DNA from: UBA1930 sp943368475
Lineage (GTDB): Bacteria > Bacteroidota > Bacteroidia > Chitinophagales > Chitinophagaceae
Length of the DNA: 64,000 nt
Direction of reading: 5' to 3'
Assembly: GCA_943368475.1 (NCBI GenBank)
Contig: CALRLF020000007.1
Location: 32,073-96,072, forward strand
The stretch's first letter is position 1. Every line of letters begins with the position of its first letter. Below the pieces are notes generated by a model, which did not search any database, was not told the DNA's origin, and saw only the letters and a list, made by a program, of their open reading frames with translations. The position numbers and the translations under genes were made by a program. Shown piece after piece: positions 52,307 to 59,660 of the stretch.

Positions 52307-54907
52307 ATGCTAAGACCAACAAAACTGCTATTGTTGCTACTGCTTGTTTCTACAACAGCAATAGCTCAAAAAAAACAAACAGCTGTCAAAAAAGACACTG
52401 TAATTACTACATCTGGTGATACAACTATTACAGACGAAACAAAAGATGCTATTTCCGATAATATCGCAGTTGTTACTGTAGATGATAACGACCAAGGCGA
52501 TGGTGGAAGCCAAAACGTATCAAGCGTTTTAACAGCTGGACGTGATCCTTTTTTCTCGGTAATGTCTTTTAACTTTAATGCTGTACGCTTTAGAGTTAGA
52601 GGCTATGATGGTGATTTGAATACCACTTACATGAATGGTATTCAAATGGACAATTTAGATAATGGATTTACACCATTTGGATTGTGGGGTGGTTTAAACG
52701 ATGTTATGAGAAATAGAGATGTTTCTATTGGATTACGTTATAACACATTTGCCTTTGGCGATATTTCTACATCTAGTTCTATCGATGCAAGAGCAAGTAA
52801 GCAACGTAAACAAACACAAATTGGTTATGCATTAAGTAATCGTAACTACACACATCGTTTATCTTTTTATCATGGTACAGGTATCAGTAAAAAAGGATGG
52901 GCATTTGTTGTTGCAGGAAGTTTTAGAGGAGCCGATGAAGCTTATGTTCCTGGTACTTATTATAATGGATACAGTTATTATTTAGGTGTTGATAAGCGTT
53001 TTGGTCAAAGACATTTATTGTCTCTATCTGCATTTGCAGCACCCACTGAAAATGGACGACAAGGTAGTGCCATTGAAGAAATGAGAACGATTACTGGTGA
53101 TAAATACTATAATCCAAGTTGGGGTATGCAAAATGGTAAAAAACGTAATGCCAATGTTGCAAAAAGCAATCAGCCAACTATTATTTTAAACGATGAATTT
53201 CGATTTAATAACAGGAGTACTATTACCACTGCCATTAGTGCAACTTTTGGCAAAAGAAGTACCAGTGCTTTAGATTGGTACAATGCTCCAGATCCTAGAC
53301 CAGATTATTACAGGTATTTACCTAGCTATCAAATTGGTTCTGGCTTACAAAGTGAAGTTTTAGATGCAATGAGAGCTGATGTAAATAAAACACAAATCAA
53401 TTGGGCTGGCTTATATGATGTTAATAGAAACAGTATTGCTTCTATTCAAAATGCAAATGGCATAGCTGGTAATACAGTTACAGGAAAACGAAGCAGATAT
53501 ATTGTTGAAGACAGAATTATTAATACCAAACGTTTAAACTTCAACTCAGTATTCAATACTTCGGTGGGTAATCATGTGGAAATTACAGGTGGCGTTTCTT
53601 TTCAATCTCAAATCAATAACTACTATAAAGAAGTGAATGATTTGTTAGGTGGTCAGTTTTATGTTGACTTAAATCAGTTTGCTGAAAGAGTTACGACAAA
53701 CGACCCAAGTTCTAATCAAAATGATTTATTAAATCCAAACAGAATTTTAAACAAAGGCGATAAGTTTGGTTACGATTACGATATCACCATTCGTAAAGCT
53801 GCAAGCTGGTTGCAAGGTGTATTTAAGTTTAAGAAATTCGATTTCTTTATTGCTGGAGAAGTGTCTAATACCCAGTTTTGGAGAACAGGTAGAGTTCAAA
53901 ATGGATTGTTCCCTAATAATTCTCTTGGCCAAAGCAGTGTAAATAACTTTAATAACTATGCTGTAAAAGGTGGCTTTACCTATAAAATTGATGGACGTAA
54001 TTACTTTTATATAAATGGAGCCATGCTTACAAGAGCCCCATTGTTTGATAATGTATATATTTCTCCACGTACAAGAGATTTAATTCAAGATAATACCACC
54101 AACGAAGAAATAAAAACAGTAGAAGGTGGTTATGTATTAAATGCTCCTAAAATTAAAATCAGGTTAAGTGGGTATTATACCAGTTTCGAAAATCAAATGA
54201 ATGTGCTTACATTTTATCATGATGATTACAGAAACTTTGTAAACTATGGTTTAACCAATATCGACAAACTACATTTTGGTGGTGAGTTTGGTATTGAAGC
54301 CAAATTGGTTAAGAATGTAACCATGAATGCAGCTGCATCGGTTGGTCGTTATTATTTTAATAGCCGCCAAGAAGCTACAGTAACTTTAGATAATGATGCC
54401 TCTATCTTAAATAAAGACTTAATTTTTTCGCAGAATTATAGAGTTCCAGGAACGCCACAAAATGCATATAGTTTTGGCTTAAGCTATAGAAGTCCTAAGT
54501 TTTGGTTTGTTAGTTTAAGTGCCAATTATTCAGATAATATGTGGTTAGATTTTAACCCAATTCGTAGAACTTACAGTGCTGTTGAAGGATTAGATGTAAA
54601 CAAACCAACTGAATTGGCTTTACGTGAAGGTATTTTGGCACAAACCAAATTAGACGCTCAGTATACAGTTGACTTTTTTGGTGGGTGGAGTTACAAATTG
54701 CCTAAAAATTTCTTAGGCTTCAATAAAAGTACATTCTTGGTATTTAATGCAGGTGTAAATAATTTATTAAATAACCAAAACATTATTTCAGGTGGTTTTG
54801 AACAATTGCGTTTCGACTATGCTGATAAAAATATCAATAAGTTCCCGCCTAAATTATTTTATGCGTATGGCTTAAATTATTTCACCAGCGTAACATTCCG
54901 ATTTTAA
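52307..54907 (+). CDS. TonB-dependent receptor
   Basis: This 866-residue outer-membrane protein has a signal peptide (about 1-20), a plug domain including FNFNAVRFRVRGYDGDLN and TYMNGIQMDNLD, and a long barrel of amphipathic strands ending with an aromatic terminal residue (TSVTFRF). It lacks the N-terminal carboxypeptidase-like domain of many Bacteroidota SusC proteins. It is followed 32 bp later by a DUF5689 lipoprotein, which is likely its surface partner in place of SusD. The substrate is unknown; no enzyme gene next to the pair gives a hint. Confidence 0.88.
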   Translation: MLRPTKLLLLLLLVSTTAIAQKKQTAVKKDTVITTSGDTTITDETKDAISDNIAVVTVDDNDQGDGGSQNVSSVLTAGRDPFFSVMSFNFNAVRFRVRGYDGDLNTTYMNGIQMDNLDNGFTPFGLWGGLNDVMRNRDVSIGLRYNTFAFGDISTSSSIDARASKQRKQTQIGYALSNRNYTHRLSFYHGTGISKKGWAFVVAGSFRGADEAYVPGTYYNGYSYYLGVDKRFGQRHLLSLSAFAAPTENGRQGSAIEEMRTITGDKYYNPSWGMQNGKKRNANVAKSNQPTIILNDEFRFNNRSTITTAISATFGKRSTSALDWYNAPDPRPDYYRYLPSYQIGSGLQSEVLDAMRADVNKTQINWAGLYDVNRNSIASIQNANGIAGNTVTGKRSRYIVEDRIINTKRLNFNSVFNTSVGNHVEITGGVSFQSQINNYYKEVNDLLGGQFYVDLNQFAERVTTNDPSSNQNDLLNPNRILNKGDKFGYDYDITIRKAASWLQGVFKFKKFDFFIAGEVSNTQFWRTGRVQNGLFPNNSLGQSSVNNFNNYAVKGGFTYKIDGRNYFYINGAMLTRAPLFDNVYISPRTRDLIQDNTTNEEIKTVEGGYVLNAPKIKIRLSGYYTSFENQMNVLTFYHDDYRNFVNYGLTNIDKLHFGGEFGIEAKLVKNVTMNAAASVGRYYFNSRQEATVTLDNDASILNKDLIFSQNYRVPGTPQNAYSFGLSYRSPKFWFVSLSANYSDNMWLDFNPIRRTYSAVEGLDVNKPTELALREGILAQTKLDAQYTVDFFGGWSYKLPKNFLGFNKSTFLVFNAGVNNLLNNQNIISGGFEQLRFDYADKNINKFPPKLFYAYGLNYFTSVTFRF

Positions 54908-54939
54908 AATTTAATTAACTCATTCTTCAAATAAGAAAT

Positions 54940-57051
54940 ATGAAAAGTAAACATTTAATTTGGCTGAGCTCATTAATGGCAATATTTTTTGCCACCATTA
55001 TCATTAGTGCATGTAACAAAAAGTTCGATGAACCCGATGTTTATCCAGATCCAAACATTCCTGTTACAATGACTTTGAAAGAATTAAAAGCATTATTGCC
55101 AACAGCTGGTACAGTAAAAGCAATTACTGATGATAAAGTTGTTTCAGGTGTTGTAGTTGCCGATGATAGAAGTGGTAACTTCTATAAATCTATTTCAATT
55201 CAAGATGCAACAGGTGGTATCAGTGTTCGTTTAGATGGAACTAACCTTTTTAATAACTATCCTGTTGGTCGTAGAATTTATATCAAAATAAAAGGATTGT
55301 GTGTTGGCGAATATGGTGGCTTAGTTCAATTGGGTGCAATTGACAATACTACAACAGCCATAGCTCAAACTCCATTACCACAAAACTTATTTGATAAATA
55401 CATTATCAAAGGAAGTTTAGGTAATCCAGTTGTAGCCAAAACATTTGCATCTGTATCTCAGCTATTAACAAGTTTACAAGATACTGTTCAAAGCACCTTA
55501 ATTAAGTTAGACAACTTTGAGTTCTCAGCTTCTGATACTGCTAAAACTTATGGCGATCCAACTTTGTCTGCTTCTGCAGTAAACTATACAGTGCGTAACT
55601 GTGCTGGTAATACCATTACATTAAGAACAAGTAGTTATTCAAACTTTGCAGGTACAAAATTGGCAAAAGGCAATGGTAGCATTACTGCTATTTACACTTT
55701 CTTCAATGGCACAAAACAGTTGTTAATAAGAGATACCAGTGATGTTCAATTTACAGGTGCACGTTGTGGTCAAGGGCCAACAACTTTAATGAATACAGCC
55801 GATTTAAGAGCTTTATATACTGGAGCTGCTTATGCTGTTCCAGCTGCTAGAAGAATTACAGGTATTGTAATTAGTGATAGAGCAAATATTAACACAGTTG
55901 CACAAAATTTAATTGTACAACAAGGTAATGGTTTAGCTGGTATAGTTGTTCGTTGCGATGCTGCACATTCATTAGATTTAGGCGATTCAGTAGATGTAAA
56001 TATTTCAGGTTCTACTTTAGATATGTTTAGCGGTACCTTACAAGTAAGTACTGTGCCTACTGGATATATCACTAAAATAAGTTCTGGTAAAACAATTACA
56101 CCAAGAGTTGCAACAGCTGCTCAAATAAATACGAACATTGGTATTTGGGAATCTACATTGGTAAACATGGTAAATGTTACTATTTCTGGTGGTACTGGTG
56201 GTACTTGGGCTGGTAGTGCAAATATTACAGATGCAACAGGTACAGTTGTTGCATTTACACGAAGTGGAACTTCGGGTGCAGTATTTCAATTAAATCCTTA
56301 TCCAACAGGCAATGTAACTTTTGTACAAGGCTATTTAGGTCGTTTTAATACTACCAATCAAATCTCTTTAAGAAACTTGAATGATGTTGGTACATCTACA
56401 GGTGGTGGTGGAGGTGGTGGAACCACAGGCATTAGTTTAGGTACAACTTCTCCATTCTTATTAAATTTTAATAGTGTTGGCACAGGCTTACCTGCTGGTG
56501 TAACTGTATTTACAGGTGCAACTTCAACAGCATTTGGTAATGCTGGTACCTTTAATTCAGCTGTTGGTTTATGGGCTGCAACTGGTGCAGGTTTCAAAAA
56601 CTTTGCATCGGCAAACGGCTTAACTGCAACCGCTGATCAAGCAACACAAGATGCTGCAACCAACAGAGCATTGGGAGTACGTCAAACAAGTTCTACTGGT
56701 TACGATCCAGGTGCCTCTTTTGTTTTTCAAATTGCAAATACAACTGGTAAAACCAATGTACAATTGCAATTCTTATTACAATCTTTGGATAATACAATTG
56801 GCAGAACAACAACCTGGACTGTTGATTATGCTTTAGGCGATAATCCAACTTCATTTACTGCTGCAACGCCAACTGGTACAATGACTACAGCTGGTACATT
56901 TACCAACAATACAATTAACGTGAACTTTGGTGGAGCATTGGATAATAAATCTCAAAAAGTATGGATTCGTGTTTCTACTTTTTCTGCTACAACAGGTAGT
57001 GGTAGCCGTCCTTCAACTGCTATAGATGATTTTAGAGTGAGCTGGAACTAA
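54940..57051 (+). CDS. DUF5689 lipoprotein with C-terminal beta-sandwich domain
   Basis: This 703-residue protein has a lipoprotein signal ending IISAC (Cys25) and two OB-like DUF5689 domains (about 45-275 and 285-480; VSGVVVADDRSGNFYKSISI and ITGIVISDRANINT mark each). A poly-glycine linker (about 488-494) follows, and then a Thr/Gly/Ser-rich beta-sandwich region (about 500-703). It is encoded directly after the TonB-dependent receptor and is probably a surface-exposed partner that binds a ligand. A terminator follows. Confidence 0.8.
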   Translation: MKSKHLIWLSSLMAIFFATIIISACNKKFDEPDVYPDPNIPVTMTLKELKALLPTAGTVKAITDDKVVSGVVVADDRSGNFYKSISIQDATGGISVRLDGTNLFNNYPVGRRIYIKIKGLCVGEYGGLVQLGAIDNTTTAIAQTPLPQNLFDKYIIKGSLGNPVVAKTFASVSQLLTSLQDTVQSTLIKLDNFEFSASDTAKTYGDPTLSASAVNYTVRNCAGNTITLRTSSYSNFAGTKLAKGNGSITAIYTFFNGTKQLLIRDTSDVQFTGARCGQGPTTLMNTADLRALYTGAAYAVPAARRITGIVISDRANINTVAQNLIVQQGNGLAGIVVRCDAAHSLDLGDSVDVNISGSTLDMFSGTLQVSTVPTGYITKISSGKTITPRVATAAQINTNIGIWESTLVNMVNVTISGGTGGTWAGSANITDATGTVVAFTRSGTSGAVFQLNPYPTGNVTFVQGYLGRFNTTNQISLRNLNDVGTSTGGGGGGGTTGISLGTTSPFLLNFNSVGTGLPAGVTVFTGATSTAFGNAGTFNSAVGLWAATGAGFKNFASANGLTATADQATQDAATNRALGVRQTSSTGYDPGASFVFQIANTTGKTNVQLQFLLQSLDNTIGRTTTWTVDYALGDNPTSFTAATPTGTMTTAGTFTNNTINVNFGGALDNKSQKVWIRVSTFSATTGSGSRPSTAIDDFRVSWN

Positions 57052-57072
57052 TAAATCAATAAAAAATTGTTT

Positions 57073-57100
57073 AAAAACCCACACTATGTTGTGGGTTTTT
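57073..57100 (+). terminator. Rho-independent terminator after the DUF5689 gene
   Basis: The stem AAAAACCCACA / TGTGGGTTTTT with a 6-nt loop, followed by G then TTT, 21 bp after the stop. Confidence 0.85.
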
Positions 57101-57174
57101 GTTTGCCAACATGTCAGCAAAGAAGCCATTGGTATTATGTTTGAAAATAGGATTGTATAAAAAAAAATTAGTTA

Positions 57175-57243
57175 GCCAGCTGTAGAATATGTGTTGAACT
57201 GTCGTTGCGTCGTTTAAAATCCTGCTGAACAGCAGGGCACCCA
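57175..57243 (-). repeat. dispersed intergenic repeat, long form (copy D)
   Basis: On the minus strand it reads GGGTGCCCTGCTG-TTCAGCAGGATT, then AAACGACGCAAC and ends CTACAGCTGG, aligning with copy A over about 67 nt and with the ends of copies B and C. The CCTGCTG/CAGCAGG part forms a small hairpin absent from the short copies. The rest of the 305-bp gap before htpG holds the upstream terminator and unassigned AT-rich sequence; no heat-shock operator (CIRCE) is visible. Confidence 0.7.
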
Positions 57244-57356
57244 TGTACGTTTGGTTCATTGTTGAACAAAGTACAGAACTTTGAAGTGAGTGACACAACA
57301 GGCGATTCCATGAAAAAATAGTGCTGGTAAAATAAAAATTCTTTAAAAATATAGCT

Positions 57357-59216
57357 ATGCAAAAAGGACAAATTAGGGTACAAACGGAAAACATTTTTCC
57401 AATTATTAAAAAGTTTTTGTACAGTGAACACGACATTTTTTTACGTGAATTAATTTCTAATGCTACCGATGCTACACAGAAATTGAAAACACTTTCTTCT
57501 ATTGGAGAAGCAAAAGGTGAATTGGGTGAATTACGTATTGACGTAACCCTTGATGCAAAAGAAAAAACCATTACTATTGAAGATCGTGGTGTGGGCATGA
57601 GTCAAGAAGAAGTGGATAAATACTTAAATCAAGTAGCCTTTAGTGGCGCTGAGGAGTTTTTAAACAAGTATAAAGATGCCAACATTATTGGTCATTTTGG
57701 TTTGGGTTTTTACAGTGCATTTATGGTTGCCGAAAAAGTAGAAGTATTAACACAAAGCCACAATGCCGATGCTGCAACTGTTTATTGGAGCTGTGATGGA
57801 AGCCCTGAATTTGAATTGTACGAAGTAGAAAAAAAGCAACGTGGTACTAAAATTATCTTGCACATTAACGAAGAAAGCAAAGAGTTTTTAGAAGCGTTTC
57901 GTATAAAATCAACCTTAGATAAGTTTTGTAAATTTTTGCCAATTCCAATTTATTTTACAGATGTTGCTGAAGAAAAAAAAGCAGATGATGTTGAAAAAAG
58001 CATTAACAATACCAATCCAATTTGGGTTAAAAAGCCAAGTGATTTAACCAAAGAAGATTATGAAAATTTCTACAAAGAATTGTACCCTTACAATGAAACA
58101 CCATTGTTTTGGATTCACTTAAATGTAGATTATCCGTTTAACTTAACTGGTATTTTATATTTTCCTAAGATTAAGCAAAGTCACGAAATTCAAAAAGATA
58201 AAATCCAATTATACAGCAATCAGGTTTTTGTAACAGATGAAGTGAAAGAAATTGTTCCTGAATTTTTAATGTTATTGCAAGGTGTAATTGATAGCCCAGA
58301 TATTCCTTTAAACGTGAGTCGTAGCTATTTGCAAGGCGATCCAAATGTTCGTAAAATAAATGCACACATTACTAAAAAAGTTGCTGATAAATTAGAAGAA
58401 ATTTTCCGCAACGAAAGAACTGAGTTCGAAGCAAAGTGGGAAAGTCTTGGCTTATTTGTGAAGTATGGTATGATGACGGATGAAAAATTCTTAGAAAAAG
58501 CCAACAAGTTTTTGGTAATGGAAGATACCACTGGTAAGTTTCACACTTTTGAAGAATATAAACTTGCTACTGAAGTTTTACAAAAAAATAAAGATGGCAA
58601 ACAGGTAATTATTTATACCACCAATCCTATACAACAAGATGCTTATATACAAGCTGCTTTAGGTAAAGATTATGTGGTAGTTAAAATGGAAACGTTGGTA
58701 GATGCTGCATTTATTAACAACATGGAAATGAAATGGGAGAATACCACTTTTGTTCGTGTAGATGCGGATATTGTTGATAATTTAATTGACAAACAAGAAG
58801 GCAACGAAAGTGTATTAAGTAAAGATGAAACCGAAAATTTGAAAAAATTATTCGAGTTTCCAAAAGGCGATTTACATGTAACTGTTGAAGTAAAAGGGTT
58901 GAATAAAGATACTGCACCAGTAATTGCAACCAGACCAGAGTTTATGCGTAGAATGAAAGATATGGGTGCTGTAGGTGGCGGTATGACTGCATTTTATGCA
59001 CAAATGCCCGATGAAGTTACCTTAACTGTAAACGGTAATCACCCAATTTATCAAAGCTTATTAAAAGAAGCAGATACTGCAAAGCAAGAAAAGCAAATTA
59101 AAAATTTAGCCGATTTGGCTTTATTGTCTCAAGGATTATTAAAAGGAGCGGAGCTAACTAATTTTATTAATAGAAGTGTAGAATTAATGGAAAGTGAGAA
59201 AGCTGTAATAGCTTAA
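57357..59216 (+). CDS. htpG: molecular chaperone HtpG (Hsp90)
   Basis: This 619-residue Hsp90 has the N-terminal ATPase motifs ELISNATDA, EDRGVGMS, GHFGLGFYSAFMV and RGTKIILH, a middle domain with the NVSRSYLQGD segment, and a C-terminal dimerisation region. It is a cytoplasmic chaperone that acts with DnaK. Directly downstream, after a terminator, lies a second chaperone operon (mini-GrpE and a non-canonical Hsp70). Confidence 0.97.
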   Translation: MQKGQIRVQTENIFPIIKKFLYSEHDIFLRELISNATDATQKLKTLSSIGEAKGELGELRIDVTLDAKEKTITIEDRGVGMSQEEVDKYLNQVAFSGAEEFLNKYKDANIIGHFGLGFYSAFMVAEKVEVLTQSHNADAATVYWSCDGSPEFELYEVEKKQRGTKIILHINEESKEFLEAFRIKSTLDKFCKFLPIPIYFTDVAEEKKADDVEKSINNTNPIWVKKPSDLTKEDYENFYKELYPYNETPLFWIHLNVDYPFNLTGILYFPKIKQSHEIQKDKIQLYSNQVFVTDEVKEIVPEFLMLLQGVIDSPDIPLNVSRSYLQGDPNVRKINAHITKKVADKLEEIFRNERTEFEAKWESLGLFVKYGMMTDEKFLEKANKFLVMEDTTGKFHTFEEYKLATEVLQKNKDGKQVIIYTTNPIQQDAYIQAALGKDYVVVKMETLVDAAFINNMEMKWENTTFVRVDADIVDNLIDKQEGNESVLSKDETENLKKLFEFPKGDLHVTVEVKGLNKDTAPVIATRPEFMRRMKDMGAVGGGMTAFYAQMPDEVTLTVNGNHPIYQSLLKEADTAKQEKQIKNLADLALLSQGLLKGAELTNFINRSVELMESEKAVIA

Positions 59217-59242
59217 TTGCTTACTTGATAAAAAAAAGTAGA

Positions 59243-59266
59243 GGATGATGTAGCAATACATCATCC
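59243..59266 (+). terminator. Rho-independent terminator of htpG
   Basis: A perfect 10-bp stem (GGATGATGTA / TACATCATCC) with a GCAA loop and an eight-T tail. It separates htpG from the following chaperone operon. Confidence 0.93.
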
Positions 59267-59294
59267 TTTTTTTTGGCTGCATGCAACTTTGTTT

Positions 59295-59302
59295 TATTTT
59301 CG
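59295..59302 (+). promoter_or_regulatory. -7-like promoter box TATTTTCG of the mini-GrpE/Hsp70 operon
   Basis: A variant -7 box 21 nt before the ATG at 59324, with TTTG at 59272-59275 as a possible -33 element. It lies just after the htpG terminator, so the pair is transcribed separately. Confidence 0.45.
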
Positions 59303-59323
59303 ATTGAATACAAAAAATATTTT

Positions 59324-59638
59324 ATGGATTTTGTACAATGGCAAAAAATGGCCAATCTTGTTTTTGAAATAGATAAAAAGGTTTTAAGCAAAGATGTACA
59401 ACCAGCTTTGCAACGCATCTATGATAAAATGAAACAGTTGGTAGAAGAAAATGGGGTGTTTACCTACAATCCTAAAGGAGAAAAATATAGTGAAACAAGA
59501 ACCGATGTAGAAGCAAGCATTGCCGGAACGTCAACAGCTAATTTGGTGATTACCGATGTAATTAAACCTATTTTATACATAGAAGAAAATGGTAAAAAAA
59601 TATTGATACAAAAAGGAATTGTAATTGTTGGACAATAG
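59324..59638 (+). CDS. miniature GrpE-like nucleotide exchange factor candidate
   Basis: This 104-residue protein has an N-terminal helix (about 1-45; MANLVFEIDKKVLSKDV then YDKMKQLVEENGV) and a C-terminal part (FTYNPKGEKYSETRTDVEAS, then TDVIKPILYIEENGKKILIQ and KGIVIVGQ). The C-terminal part has the order seen in the GrpE beta-wing: GV-x-P-x-GE-x, a central acidic stretch, V-x-PG-Y, K-x-L-x-A/K-V-V-V. It lacks most of the long dimerising helices of full-length GrpE. It lies 22 bp upstream of an Hsp70 gene, which strongly supports a role as its exchange factor. ATG 59324 is used; a start at 59273 would lie in front of the promoter box. Confidence 0.6.
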   Translation: MDFVQWQKMANLVFEIDKKVLSKDVQPALQRIYDKMKQLVEENGVFTYNPKGEKYSETRTDVEASIAGTSTANLVITDVIKPILYIEENGKKILIQKGIVIVGQ

Positions 59639-59660
59639 TCGTTATAATCAATTTTAAGTT

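Noticed and set aside
56400..56421. GGTGGT repeat in the DUF5689 gene as a possible regulatory or recombination repeat
   Set aside because: It is simply the coding sequence of the poly-glycine linker between domains.
57244..57356. CIRCE-type heat-shock operator before htpG
   Set aside because: I looked for TTAGCACTC-N9-GAGTGCTAA; only isolated fragments such as GAGTG and TAGTGCT appear, with no inverted arrangement.
57071..57598. 175-codon minus-strand ORF antisense to the htpG start
   Set aside because: It overlaps the htpG N-terminal ATPase domain, an intergenic repeat and a terminator; its translation has no domain or signal.
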